A DNA stretch of 64,000 nucleotides from FEN-299 sp963727765 (GTDB lineage Bacteria; Acidobacteriota; Vicinamibacteria; Vicinamibacterales; Fen-181). This document shows positions 39,977-49,972 of the stretch, piece by piece. Location: contig CAVSGZ010000013.1 in NCBI GenBank assembly GCA_963727765.1, positions 1 to 64,000 on the forward strand, given 5' to 3'. Within the stretch, counting starts at the first letter, position 1. Every line of letters begins with the position of its first letter. The notes below the pieces were generated by a model that saw nothing but the letters and a program-made list of their open reading frames with translations, did no database searches and was not told the DNA's origin. Position numbers and translations under genes: made by a program.

Positions 39977-40215
39977 AGGTGCTCCTCTTCGGACGGCTGC
40001 ACGATCTCGCGGGGGGCATCCGCGAACTCGAGTGCGAGGTGCCGCACCGCGCGACGGTCGCGGCGGTCTGGCAGGCGGTGACCGGGCGGTTTCCGGCCGT
40101 CGCGCCTTACGCCCGGTCGACGTCGGCGGCGGTCAACGCCGATTTTGCGAAGATGACGACGGCGGTGGGCGAGGGCGACGAGGTCGCCTTTCTGCCGCCG
40201 GTGGCGGGGGGATGA
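39967..40215 (+). CDS. moaD: MoaD, molybdopterin synthase small subunit
   Basis: 82 residues: MRVKVLLFGRLHDLAGGIRELECEVPHRATVAAVWQAVTGRF to GDEVAFLPPVAGG, a ubiquitin-like fold ending in the Gly-Gly tail that is thiocarboxylated to carry sulphur for MoaE. The ATG at 39967 overlaps the corrected moaE stop by 10 bases. The gene is followed by prfA after 9 bases. Confidence 0.88.
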   Translation: MRVKVLLFGRLHDLAGGIRELECEVPHRATVAAVWQAVTGRFPAVAPYARSTSAAVNADFAKMTTAVGEGDEVAFLPPVAGG

Positions 40216-40224
40216 TCCGCAGGC

Positions 40225-41298
<1,074 letters not shown>

Positions 41299-41328
41299 CC
41301 GGCTCGCGGCTGGCGACTCGCGGCTCGT

Positions 41329-42252
41329 ATGACTTCAGCCTCTTTGCGCGATCTCGTGCGGGCGGCGCGGGCGCGGCTGACGGCGGCCGGCATCGACGCC
41401 AGCGAAGCGGCCCGGGATGCTGCCCTGCTCGCGCGTCACCTGCTCGGCTGGAGCCTGGCGCGGCTGGTCGCCCACGACACAGCACCGCCGCCCGAGGACT
41501 TCTCCCCCGCCTTCGACTCTCTGATCGCCCGGCGCGCCGGCCGGGAGCCGATGTCGTCGATCATCGGCCGGCGGGAGTTTTGCGGCCTGGAATTCGAAGT
41601 GGGCCCCGACGTGCTGGCTCCGAGGCCCGAGACCGAGATCATCGTCGAACAGGCGCTGGCGCTGGTAGGGCGAGGCTTTCCGCCTCCGCGCGAAGCGCTT
41701 CGGCGGATCCGCCGTAGCCGGGCGAAGGCGGATAGCCTTGCCGAGCGTCCGCTGTTCGTCGATGTCGGCACCGGCAGCGGCTGCCTCGCCGTCTGCCTCG
41801 CTCGCGAGTTTCCCGACGCCCGCATCCTCGCCACCGATGTCTCGCCGGCGGCGCTGGCGATTGCCGCGCGGAACGCCGCGCGGCACGGCCTCGCCGATCG
41901 GATCGCATTCGTGCGCGGCTCGCTCCTCGACGCCGTTGTCGGTCCGGCCACGCTCGTCGTCTCGAATCCCCCGTACATTCCAGCCGCCGACATCGAGGGC
42001 CTCGATCCGGAGGTGCGCGACTGGGAGCCGCGGCAGGCGCTCGACGGCGGACCCGACGGCCTCCACGTGATTCGCGCGCTGCTCGCCGCGGTGCCGCCGG
42101 TCCTGGCCCCCGGGGGCTGGTTTATCATGGAGTTCGGTTTCGGGCAGCACCAGGCCGTCGAACACCTGGTGCGTGACTCACCGCTCGAGCTGGTGCGGAT
42201 CGTCGACGATCTCCAGCAGATTCCGCGGACGGTAGTCGCCAGGAAGAAGTAG
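41329..42252 (+). CDS. prmC: PrmC, release-factor glutamine methyltransferase, with in-frame repeat
   Basis: 307 residues. It methylates the GGQ Gln of release factors. Motif I LFVDVGTGSGCLAVCLA, and NPPY at residues 213-216 (VVSNPPYIPA) are intact. Residues ~116-139 (GFPPPREALRRIRRSRAKADSLAER) sit exactly between the N-terminal helix domain and motif I. They are encoded by a copy of the GTCCGCC-GTAGC/GCGAAGGCGGAC repeat (41690-41736), so this gene too has taken up a repeat in frame. Usual PrmC proteins are about 280 residues. Confidence 0.92.
   Translation: MTSASLRDLVRAARARLTAAGIDASEAARDAALLARHLLGWSLARLVAHDTAPPPEDFSPAFDSLIARRAGREPMSSIIGRREFCGLEFEVGPDVLAPRPETEIIVEQALALVGRGFPPPREALRRIRRSRAKADSLAERPLFVDVGTGSGCLAVCLAREFPDARILATDVSPAALAIAARNAARHGLADRIAFVRGSLLDAVVGPATLVVSNPPYIPAADIEGLDPEVRDWEPRQALDGGPDGLHVIRALLAAVPPVLAPGGWFIMEFGFGQHQAVEHLVRDSPLELVRIVDDLQQIPRTVVARKK
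41690..41736. repeat. TCCGCC-GTAGC / GCGAAGGCGGA repeat inside prmC
   Basis: GAAGCGCTTC is a small palindrome at 41692-41701, followed by TCCGCC (41708-41713), GTAGCCGGGCGAA and GGCGGA (41727-41732). The core matches the elements at 28250-28395 and 32205-32256. It lies in frame in the linker before the catalytic fold. Confidence 0.7.
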
Positions 42253-42426
42253 GCAGGAGGCGGCAGTTGCGCAGGCCTCAAGGCCTGCGCTATCTGAAGA
42301 TCTCCCCAGGATCTGCAGCAGACAGCGCAGGGCTTCACCCCTCGGCGTGGCTCGGGGTGCCCTGAGCTTGTCGAAGGGCAGCCCTGCGCCACGAGCCGTG
42401 AGCCTTGAGCCTGTAGAGAGGGAGTT
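42253..42426. repeat. Intergenic repeats: 22-bp palindrome and gcgcaggg copies
   Basis: GCGCAGGCCT, two bases, then its complement at 42269-42290. A second set, GCGCAGGGCT (42325) and AGCCCTGCGC (42380), brackets a CCTGAGCTTGTCGAAGGG sequence and so forms a long stem. TGAGCCTTGAGCC copies follow. No gene seen here. Confidence 0.65.
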
Positions 42427-42768
42427 ATGTCCTGTCTGTTCTGCCGCATCATCGCCGGCGAAATCCCGGGCACGTTCCTGTACCAAGACGATCGGCTCGT
42501 CGTGCTGCAGGACATCAGCCCGCAGGCGCCGCTGCACGCGCTCGTCATCCCGCGCCGCCACATCGCCACCCTCAACGATCTCACCCCGGAAGACGACGGG
42601 CTGGTTGGAGAGATGGTGAGGCGGGCGGCGCTCGTGGCACGCGAGAAGGGCGTGGCCGAGGGCGGCTACCGCGCCGTGCTGAACTGCAACCGGGAGGCGG
42701 GACAGACGGTCTTCCACATCCACTTGCACGTCATTGGCGGGCGTCCGATGGCGTGGCCGCCTGGGTAG
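42427..42768 (+). CDS. HIT-family nucleotide hydrolase
   Basis: 113 residues: CLFCRIIAGEIPGTFLYQDDRLVVLQDISPQAPLHALVIPRRHI, ending with the histidine triad FHIHLHVIGGRPMAWPPG (HxHxH). It belongs to the Hint branch of HIT proteins, which hydrolyse AMP-lysine type phosphoramidates. GAGGGAG lies just before the ATG. The N-terminal CxxC is common in bacterial members. Confidence 0.93.
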   Translation: MSCLFCRIIAGEIPGTFLYQDDRLVVLQDISPQAPLHALVIPRRHIATLNDLTPEDDGLVGEMVRRAALVAREKGVAEGGYRAVLNCNREAGQTVFHIHLHVIGGRPMAWPPG

Positions 42769-42810
42769 GCTCGCGGCTCGCGACATTCGGCTTTCGGCGG
42801 TGTCACGCTG

Positions 42811-43647
42811 TCACGCGCGGGTGAGCAGGTAGGCGCCGCGCCGCGCGGGTCGATCAAGCACGAAGTCGTCGACCACATAGCCGCGCGCCAGCAGCGCCTT
42901 GAAGATATCGCGCGCGGCCAGCCGCCAGGCCAAGGCGACCGGCAGCGCCTGCTGCTGCATCTCGGTGAAGCCGGTCGGGATGATCACCGACAGCCTGGGT
43001 CCATCGACCGAAAGATCGTGGCCGGCCGGCTCCAGCCATGGTCCGCCATCGCGCACGCCGTTGACCGGGACCGGACCGGCCAGCGCGCGGCCATTGTTCT
43101 CGGTTCGCCGCGCCTTGCCGTGTTCGACGCCGTCCAACCGCTGCACCACCCGGTCCGATCGCAGCCACCACTCCACCACCAGCCGGTCGGTCGGCGTGCC
43201 CGCGTGCAGCGTGCTCGACGAGTCCGGATACGCGTCCTCCTCGTACTCGCGGGCCACGGCCCCAAGCTTCGCGAAATTCAGGTGGGCGTTGGCCGCCTGC
43301 AGCGGGTCGAAGGTCCAGGCGACGAGGTCGAGTCCCGAGGCCATCACCAGGCGGCGCTGTTCGAGCTTGAGGCGCCAGCCGACGCCGGCGTCGCGGTAGC
43401 CGGCGTCCACGCCGAGCATGTGCGACCACTGAAACGGCGTGCCGTCGCGCACGCCGGGCATCGCGCAGGCGAAGCCGACGAGTCGCCCTTGGTCGAACGC
43501 GCCGACGACGAGGCCGCCAATCCGGCTCGACACGAGGAGCATCATGACGGACACCGCGTCCTCGATGGTCGTGTAGCCCCAGATCCGCTGCTCGAGCGCC
43601 AGCACCTGGCGGAACTCCTCGATGGTTGTCAGGGTGCGAAGTTCCAC
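42811..43647 (-). CDS. GNAT-type N-acetyltransferase
   Basis: 278 residues. The middle section carries the GNAT pattern: LVVGAFDQGRLVGFACAMPG, HMLGVDAGYRDAGVGWRLKLEQRRLVMASGLDLVAWTFDPLQAANAHLNFAKLGAV, where RDAGVGWRL is the acetyl-CoA loop and FDPLQAANAHLNFAKLG is the family's longer second half. The C-terminal part is a beta-rich extension ending FVLDRPARRGAYLLTRA. The GTG at 43647 has GGAGG 6 bases upstream. The substrate is unknown. Confidence 0.85.
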   Translation of the reverse strand: MELRTLTTIEEFRQVLALEQRIWGYTTIEDAVSVMMLLVSSRIGGLVVGAFDQGRLVGFACAMPGVRDGTPFQWSHMLGVDAGYRDAGVGWRLKLEQRRLVMASGLDLVAWTFDPLQAANAHLNFAKLGAVAREYEEDAYPDSSSTLHAGTPTDRLVVEWWLRSDRVVQRLDGVEHGKARRTENNGRALAGPVPVNGVRDGGPWLEPAGHDLSVDGPRLSVIIPTGFTEMQQQALPVALAWRLAARDIFKALLARGYVVDDFVLDRPARRGAYLLTRA

Positions 43648-43671
43648 GTCGAGCCTCCGGCGGGGCAGATG

Positions 43672-43693
43672 GCGCAGGCCTTCAGGCCTGCGC
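43672..43693. repeat. 22-bp palindrome GCGCAGGCCT/AGGCCTGCGC
   Basis: A perfect 10-bp arm palindrome with TC in the centre, same family as 42269, 51413 and 63147. It lies just before the GNAT start and the HAD stop. Confidence 0.8.
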
Positions 43694-43699
43694 AACCGC

Positions 43700-44425
43700 C
43701 TACTGTCTACCGCCCACTACGTCTCCGAGCAGCAACCCCGGCAGCTCCAGCAGGCTCTCGATGACCGGCGTGTCCTTGGCCGTCGTCGATTGCGTCCCGT
43801 CGGGCGACACGCCCCCGCGCCTCAGCAGGACCCCGCCCATGCCGACCGCCCGCGCGCCCTCGATGTCGTGGGCGAAGCTGTCGCCCACCATGACAGCCTC
43901 CTCGGGACTGACGGCCATCAGACGCAGCGCTGTCCGGAAGATGCTCGGATGCGGCTTGTTGAAGCCGTGCTCGGACGAGGAGACGGCAGCCGAGATCAGG
44001 CCGTCGAGCTCGAAGTGGCTCTGAAACGACTCGAGCGAGCGATGCGTGTTCGAGATCAGGCCGAGCTTCAGGCCGCCCGCGTGCAGCGCACGCAGCGAGG
44101 GCAACACGTCGTCGTAGAGCTCGAAGTGACGGCACCTGGCCCACTCACGGTAGATCTCCTCGGCGCACGCCTCGATGGCCGGCCCGCGTCCGCCCATCCG
44201 CTCGATGATGTGCCGGATATAGCGCAGGAAGAACGCCGGATCGTAGGCCTGGTCCTCCGACTCGTGCAGGAGGACGGAGGCGCTGCCCACCGCCGCCGAG
44301 AACGCCGCAGGGTCGCATGAGCCCACGCCGTGCTTCTCGCAGAACTGTCGGTACCCTTCGCCCTGGAAGGTCGGGCCGGGGTAGATGAGCGTGAAATCGA
44401 CGTCGAAGAACGCGGCGCGCGTCAC
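43700..44425 (-). CDS. HAD-superfamily hydrolase
   Basis: 241 residues of the HAD-IA type: motif 1 FFDVDFTLI (catalytic Asp8), motif 2 LISNTHR, motif 3 around KPHPSIF, and motif 4 VMVGDSFAHDIEGARAVG. A cap follows motif 1. It is probably a phosphatase for sugar phosphates or phosphoglycolate. The start codon is GTG, and the M16 gene stop lies 19 bases upstream. A palindromic repeat lies just 6 bases after its stop. Confidence 0.88.
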   Translation of the reverse strand: MTRAAFFDVDFTLIYPGPTFQGEGYRQFCEKHGVGSCDPAAFSAAVGSASVLLHESEDQAYDPAFFLRYIRHIIERMGGRGPAIEACAEEIYREWARCRHFELYDDVLPSLRALHAGGLKLGLISNTHRSLESFQSHFELDGLISAAVSSSEHGFNKPHPSIFRTALRLMAVSPEEAVMVGDSFAHDIEGARAVGMGGVLLRRGGVSPDGTQSTTAKDTPVIESLLELPGLLLGDVVGGRQ

Positions 44426-44444
44426 GGGCGGTTCTCCGTTGGCC

Positions 44445-45725
44445 TCAGGCGTTTCGCGGCTCGTACGGCCCGGCGATGGTCACCGTCGCCCGCTCGGGCA
44501 CGAGGAACCGCTTTGCCGTGGCGTTGACTTCCTCGAGCGTCACCGCGCCGAGCAGCGCGGGCAGGCTCGTGTCGTGGTCCATGCCGAGGCCGAACTGCTC
44601 GCACGAGAGCAGGAAGGCCGCGATGCCCGCGTTGGTCTCGAGCATCCTCGGCATCGATCCGATCAGGTAGCGCTTGGACGCGGCCAGCTCGTCGGCCGTC
44701 AACCCTGCGTCGGCCATTCGCCGCACCTCGTCGTCGATGGCGGCGATGGTGCGATCCACGTTGGAGGGGTTCACGCCCGCGCGAATCACGAGCGGCCCTT
44801 CCCCCAGGTTCGGCTCGAACGCGCTGAAGACGTAGTACGCCATGCCCTGGCGCTCACGGATGTTATCACCCAGGCGGCCGCCCATCGCGTACTGGCCGAG
44901 CATGTTGTTCATCAGCGAGCACGCGTAGTAGGCCGGATCGCGGCGCGCGATGGTGCTAAAGCCGTAGGCGATGTCCGCCTGCGACTTGTTCATCATCGGG
45001 AAGACCGCCTGCCGGCGCGCTGTCACCGGAGAGGGCGACGGCACGTCGACCGGGGCTGCCGGTTTCCCGCGCCACTGGCCGAACACCTGGCTGGTCTCTT
45101 CGGCCACGCGTGCCGGGTCCACGTCGCCGACGGCCACCACGACGAGGTCGGCCGGCGTGAAGCGCGCGCGGTGAACCGTCTGGAGGAGGCCCCGGTCGAT
45201 CCGCCCGACCGATTCGATCGTGCCCTTCACGCGGCGCCCGTACGGATGCCCGCCGGGATAGAGCTGGGCGAGCTGCTCCTCGACGGCCACCATCGCGGGA
45301 TTGTCCTGGTCCTGCCTGATCGCCGTGACGATCTCGCCGCGTCGGGTCTCGATCTCGACGTCGGGCAGGCTCGGGTTCCTGACGATGTCGGCCAGCAGCC
45401 CGAGGATCGTCGAGAAGTCCTCCGACAGGCACGTGCACGAGACGACGAAGGTGTGGCGCATGGCCGACACGCTCAGCGACACGCCCCGGCCGTCGAGCAA
45501 CTCGGCCAGCTCGTCGCCGCTCCGCGACTGGGTGCCCCGGTCGATGACGCGCGAGAGAAAGTGCGCCGCCCCGTCCAGACCTGGCGGATCGGCTGCCGTA
45601 CCGGCCAGGACCGAGACGGAGACCGTCACGGCCGGCGTGACGTGCGACGGCTTGGCGATCACGGTCGCGCCGTTCTCGAGACGGTGCCGCGCGGGAACCA
45701 ATCCCCGCTGCGCGTCGGTCGTCAT
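44445..45725 (-). CDS. M16 peptidase-like protein, non-catalytic subunit
   Basis: 426 residues with the M16 two-domain fold: TAADPPGLDGAAHFLSRVIDRGT takes the place of the HxxEH zinc site, and the sequence HFLSR lacks the catalytic Glu and second His, so this is the inactive partner. TDADEL and a second M16 domain (ADIAYGFSTIARRDPAYYACSLMNNMLGQYAMGGRLGDNIRERQGMAYYV) follow. Its ATG overlaps the stop of the catalytic gene (ATGA), which indicates an obligate pair, as in M16B heterodimers. Confidence 0.88.
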   Translation of the reverse strand: MTTDAQRGLVPARHRLENGATVIAKPSHVTPAVTVSVSVLAGTAADPPGLDGAAHFLSRVIDRGTQSRSGDELAELLDGRGVSLSVSAMRHTFVVSCTCLSEDFSTILGLLADIVRNPSLPDVEIETRRGEIVTAIRQDQDNPAMVAVEEQLAQLYPGGHPYGRRVKGTIESVGRIDRGLLQTVHRARFTPADLVVVAVGDVDPARVAEETSQVFGQWRGKPAAPVDVPSPSPVTARRQAVFPMMNKSQADIAYGFSTIARRDPAYYACSLMNNMLGQYAMGGRLGDNIRERQGMAYYVFSAFEPNLGEGPLVIRAGVNPSNVDRTIAAIDDEVRRMADAGLTADELAASKRYLIGSMPRMLETNAGIAAFLLSCEQFGLGMDHDTSLPALLGAVTLEEVNATAKRFLVPERATVTIAGPYEPRNA

Positions 45726-47074
45726 GACTGGTCCCCCGCCGCGGCCGCCTGCCCGGCCGCTCCATCACCCTCGTGGCCGCTGCCGTCGCCGACGGGTTCG
45801 AACCAACCCACCGTCCGGTTGGTCGGCCGAAGCACCCTGGCCGCCGCGGCTGCCACGTGTTCGCGAGTCACGGCGCGGAGCCTGTCGCCGATTGACAGGA
45901 ACAGGTCGGCCGACGCGATGGTCTCGAAGTAGCCGAGCTGGTGCGCGATGTTGGTGACGCTGTCGTTCTCGAACACCAGGCGCGCGCGCAGCTGGTTCCG
46001 CGCCTTGTCCATCTCTGCGGCGGTGATTCCCTCTCGGGCCATGCGGTCGAGCTCGGCCACCGTCGCCCGCTCGATCACCTCGTGCGGCGTCCCTTCGCGC
46101 GCCGTCACCGAGATCGCGTAGAGATACGGATCGGCCGTCGGCATGAGGCCGCCAGACACGGCCGAGGCGAGCCGTCCTTCGACCAGTGCCCGGTAGAGCC
46201 GCGCGCTGCGCTGCGGCGGCGGCGTCCTGAAGCTCGACCAGAGGTTCAGCCCCTTCGCCCCGGTCAGCACGGCATCCACGTACAGCATCGGGAAGAAGTC
46301 ATCGTCGGTCGCGGCCGGCGCGTGGTACGCCACCTTCAGGTACGCCGTCGTGCCTTCCTTCTGCACGACCACGCGCCGCTCGCCGAGCTGCGCGGGCTCG
46401 GCGCTGAGCGTCCGCACCGGGATCACGCCGGGTTTCGCCGCACCAAAGTGGTGGCGGACCCGCTCGATCGCGTCGTCCGGGTCGACGTCGCCCACGATGA
46501 CGAGCGTGGCGTTGTTGGGGACGTAGTAACGCCGATAGTGGCCGTAGAGATCCTCGCGCGTCATCCGCTGCAGGTCGCTCAGCCACCCGATGGTCGGGTG
46601 CCCGTAGGGGTGCGCCTTGAACGCCGCGGCGTTGACCTCGATCTCGAGCAGCTGTTCGGGATCGTTCTCGCCACCCTGCAATTCAGAGATGATGACCGTC
46701 CGCTCCGACTCGCACTCCTCGGGGTCGTACAGGCCGTTCGACATCCGCTCGGCCTCGATGAAGAGCATGCGGTCGAGCGCGTCGCGCGTAGCCGTCTCGA
46801 GGTAGGTCGTCTGGTCGATCCAGGTATAGCCGTTCCAGCTCCCGCCGAACTCCTCGATGATGCCCTTGACCTTCTCGCGGGGGATGTTGGTCGTCCCCTT
46901 GAAGTTCATGTGCTCGACCCAGTGCGAGACGCCGGTCTGGCCGGGCATCTCGTCGCGCGACCCGACTTTGTACCAGCACCAGACCGAGGCGAGCGGCGCG
47001 GTATGGACTTCCTGGATGAGGACCTTCAGGCCGTTGTCGAGAAACAGCGTGCGGGGCGCGGGAGCGTCGCTCAT
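45722..47074 (-). CDS. M16 zinc peptidase, catalytic subunit
   Basis: 450 residues. TGVSHWVEHMNFKGT holds the inverted zinc motif HxxEH, and the third ligand Glu stands in ECESERTVIISELQ. This is the active member of an M16B pair; the partner is translated from the overlapping downstream start. The ATG at 47074 is 6 bases after a TATAAT box. There is no signal peptide, so it works in the cytoplasm unless another route exists. Confidence 0.9.
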   Translation of the reverse strand: MSDAPAPRTLFLDNGLKVLIQEVHTAPLASVWCWYKVGSRDEMPGQTGVSHWVEHMNFKGTTNIPREKVKGIIEEFGGSWNGYTWIDQTTYLETATRDALDRMLFIEAERMSNGLYDPEECESERTVIISELQGGENDPEQLLEIEVNAAAFKAHPYGHPTIGWLSDLQRMTREDLYGHYRRYYVPNNATLVIVGDVDPDDAIERVRHHFGAAKPGVIPVRTLSAEPAQLGERRVVVQKEGTTAYLKVAYHAPAATDDDFFPMLYVDAVLTGAKGLNLWSSFRTPPPQRSARLYRALVEGRLASAVSGGLMPTADPYLYAISVTAREGTPHEVIERATVAELDRMAREGITAAEMDKARNQLRARLVFENDSVTNIAHQLGYFETIASADLFLSIGDRLRAVTREHVAAAAARVLRPTNRTVGWFEPVGDGSGHEGDGAAGQAAAAGDQS

Positions 47075-47080
47075 CCCGCC

Positions 47081-47086
47081 ATTATA
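47081..47086 (-). promoter_or_regulatory. TATAAT -10 box, leaderless start for the M16 pair
   Basis: ATTATA on the plus strand gives a perfect TATAAT on the minus strand, ending 6 bases before the ATG at 47074. A divergent TAGAAT (47118-47123) serves ileS, which has a leader of about 25 bases. Confidence 0.65.
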
Positions 47087-47155
47087 GATGGGGGCGCGGG
47101 GCCGGCGCCGCTCCATGTAGAATGAAGGGATCGACGGACGAGGAACCGACGCGTT

Positions 47156-49972
47156 ATGGCCGACTGGAAGGACACCCTCAACCTGCCGCAGACCGGGTTC
47201 CCGATGAAGGCGAACCTGCAGACGGCGGAGCCCAAGGCAATCGAACGGTGGGACGCGACCGATCTCTACGGCCGCATCCGCTCCCGCCGGCGTGGCGCGC
47301 CGAAGTTCATCCTTCACGACGGCCCGCCCTACGCCAACGGCCGCATTCATCTGGGGACCGCGCTGAACAAGGTCCTCAAGGACTTCATCGTCCGCTCGCG
47401 GACGATGGCCGGGTTCGACGCGCCCTACGTGCCGGGCTGGGACTGCCACGGCCTGCCGATCGAGCTGAAAGTTGACCGCGAGCTCGGTCCGCGCAAGCGC
47501 CAGATGCCGATCGGCGATTTCCGCCGCGCCTGCCGGGCTTACGCGTCGCGGTTCGTCGACATCATGCGGACCGACTTCAAGCGGCTCGGCGTGATGGGCG
47601 ACTGGAGCAACCCGTACCTGACGATGAACTACAGCTACCAGGCGGCCATCGTCAGGGCGCTGGCGAGGTTTGTCGAGCAGGGCATGGTGTACAAGGGCAA
47701 GAAGCCGGTGCACTGGTGCATCCACTGCCGGACCGCGCTGGCCGAGGCCGAGGTCGAGTACCAGGCGCACACCTCGCCGTCGATCTTCGTCGAGTTCCCG
47801 TTCACGCCCGAGGCGATGCGCGAGATCGCGGAACGCGTGCCCGAACTGGCCGGTGCCGGCAACCTGTCGGTTCTCATCTGGACGACGACGCCGTGGACGA
47901 TCCCGTCCAACCTGGCGATCGCGTTCCACCCGGAGTTCGTCTACGGGGCGTACCGCGTGGGCGACACGACCGTGGTGGTGGCCGAAGATCTCGCCGAGCG
48001 CGTGTCGCAGCAGGTCGGTCGGCCGTTCGGCGCGCCGATCGCCCGCTTCCCCGGACGCACGCTGGAGGGGCTCCGCTTCCGCCATCCGCTCTACCGCCGC
48101 GACTCGGTCGGCGTGCTGGCCACCTACGTCACGCTCGACCAGGGCACGGGCGCCGTGCACACGGCGCCGGGCCACGGGGCGGACGATTTCACGACCGGCG
48201 TGTCGTACGGCCTCGACATCTACGCACCGGTGGGGCCCGGCGGTCAGTTCCTCGACGATGTGGAGCTGTTTGCCGGCCAGCGGGTGTTCGACGCCAACCC
48301 ACGGATCGAGGAGGCGCTGGCCGAGCGGAGCCGGCTCTGGCACCGCGAGTCGTTCGCGCACTCGTACCCTCACTGCTGGCGGTGTCACAACCCGGTCATC
48401 TTCCTGGCGACGTCGCAGTGGTTCGTGGCGATGGACGCCAATGGCCTGCGTGAGAAGGCCGTCGACGCGGTGCAGCGCGTCCGCTGGATCCCGGAGTGGG
48501 GCGAGGAGCGCATGGCCCTGATGCTCGCCAACCGGCCGGACTGGTGCATCTCGCGGCAGCGGGCCTGGGGCGTGCCCATCCCGGCCGTCGACTGCGTGAA
48601 GTGCGGCGAGGCGGTGCTGACGGCGCCGCTGGCGGAACGGGCCGCCGCGGTGTTCGCCGAGCACGGCGCCGACTCCTGGTACGAACGGCCGATCGAGGAG
48701 TTCCTGCCGGAAGGCCTGGCGTGCCCCGCGTGTGGCGGGACGGAGTTCGAGCGCGAGCGCGACATCCTCGACGTGTGGTTCGACTCGGGATCGAGCCACG
48801 AGGCCGTGCTCGGGCACAGCGAGGATCTCCCGTGGCCGGCCGACCTCTACATCGAGGGCTCGGACCAGTACCGCGGCTGGTTTCAGAGTTCGCTCCTCGT
48901 CGGGTTGGGCACTCGCGGCCGGGCCCCGTTCCACACCGTGGTCACCCACGGCTTCTTCGTGGACGAGCAGGGCCGCAAGATGTCCAAGTCGCTCGGCAAC
49001 ACGATGGAGCCGCACGAGATCATCGACAAGAGCGGCGCCGAGATCCTGCGGCTCTGGGTCGCCATGGTCGACTTCCGGGAGGAGATGCGCGTCGGCCCCG
49101 AGATCCTCGCGCGCGTGGTCGAGGCCTACCTGAAGCTGCGCAACACGCTGCGGATCCTGGTGGCGAACCTCTACGACTTCACGCCGGAGACCGACGCCCT
49201 GCCGCTCGGTCAGCTCGAGGAGCTCGACCGGTTCGCGCTGGCCAAGTACGCCGACGTCGCCATCCGCGTGGTCCGGGCGTACGAGGCGTACGAGTTTCCG
49301 GCGGTGCCCCAGGCGATCAACAGCCTGATCACCGCCGACATCAGCGCGTTCTACGTGGACGTGTCGAAGGACCGGCTCTACACGCTGGCGCCGAACTCGA
49401 GGGAGCGGCGGTCGGCCCAGACGGCGCTGTACATCATGGCCGACGGCCTGGCGCGGCTCATCGCGCCCATCCTGCCGATGACGGCGGACGAGCTGTGGCG
49501 ATTCCTGCCCGGCACGCGCGACGACTCCGTGCACCTGGCGGACTTCCCCGCCGATCTGGCGGCCATGCTCGACGCGGAGCTGGTCGGGCGGTGGCAGCGG
49601 CTGATGCAGGTGCGCGACGCGGTGAACGTGGAAATCGAGCGGCTGCGCAAGGCGAAGGTGGTCGGCAAGTCGCTCGAGGCGCGGGTCGAGCTGCGCGCGG
49701 CCGGCGACCTGGCCGCGCTGCTCGATCGGCATCACCGCGATCTGCCGACGCTGTTCATCACGTCGGATGTCACCGTTGGCGCGGAGCCGACCGGCGCGGA
49801 GGAGGTCGTCTACCGCGAGTCGGAGACGAGCGTCGCCGCCATCGTCGTGTCGCGCGCCGGTGGCGTGCGCTGCGACCGGTGCTGGCGGTACGTGCCCGAG
49901 GTGAGCAGCCACGCCGAGCGTCCCGGCCTCTGCCCGCGGTGCGAGGCGGCGCTGGCGGAGGCGCATCCATGA
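47156..49972 (+). CDS. ileS: Isoleucyl-tRNA synthetase
   Basis: 938 residues. Class I synthetase with HIGH-like PYANGRIHLGTALNK and KMSKS in GRKMSKSLGNTMEP. The editing domain follows FTTGVSYGLDIYAP. The C-terminal zinc knuckle CDRCWRYVPEVSSHAERPGLCPRCEAAL is that of the bacterial type. It charges tRNA-Ile. Its last bases overlap the lspA start as ATGA, and the gene order ileS-lspA-rluD is typical of many bacteria. Confidence 0.97.
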   Translation: MADWKDTLNLPQTGFPMKANLQTAEPKAIERWDATDLYGRIRSRRRGAPKFILHDGPPYANGRIHLGTALNKVLKDFIVRSRTMAGFDAPYVPGWDCHGLPIELKVDRELGPRKRQMPIGDFRRACRAYASRFVDIMRTDFKRLGVMGDWSNPYLTMNYSYQAAIVRALARFVEQGMVYKGKKPVHWCIHCRTALAEAEVEYQAHTSPSIFVEFPFTPEAMREIAERVPELAGAGNLSVLIWTTTPWTIPSNLAIAFHPEFVYGAYRVGDTTVVVAEDLAERVSQQVGRPFGAPIARFPGRTLEGLRFRHPLYRRDSVGVLATYVTLDQGTGAVHTAPGHGADDFTTGVSYGLDIYAPVGPGGQFLDDVELFAGQRVFDANPRIEEALAERSRLWHRESFAHSYPHCWRCHNPVIFLATSQWFVAMDANGLREKAVDAVQRVRWIPEWGEERMALMLANRPDWCISRQRAWGVPIPAVDCVKCGEAVLTAPLAERAAAVFAEHGADSWYERPIEEFLPEGLACPACGGTEFERERDILDVWFDSGSSHEAVLGHSEDLPWPADLYIEGSDQYRGWFQSSLLVGLGTRGRAPFHTVVTHGFFVDEQGRKMSKSLGNTMEPHEIIDKSGAEILRLWVAMVDFREEMRVGPEILARVVEAYLKLRNTLRILVANLYDFTPETDALPLGQLEELDRFALAKYADVAIRVVRAYEAYEFPAVPQAINSLITADISAFYVDVSKDRLYTLAPNSRERRSAQTALYIMADGLARLIAPILPMTADELWRFLPGTRDDSVHLADFPADLAAMLDAELVGRWQRLMQVRDAVNVEIERLRKAKVVGKSLEARVELRAAGDLAALLDRHHRDLPTLFITSDVTVGAEPTGAEEVVYRESETSVAAIVVSRAGGVRCDRCWRYVPEVSSHAERPGLCPRCEAALAEAHP

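Noticed and set aside
39490..40215. A natural MoaE-MoaD fusion protein
   Set aside because: The linker is shadow-like, while the expected MoaE end stands in the next frame and stops right at the moaD start, so a frameshift explains it better.
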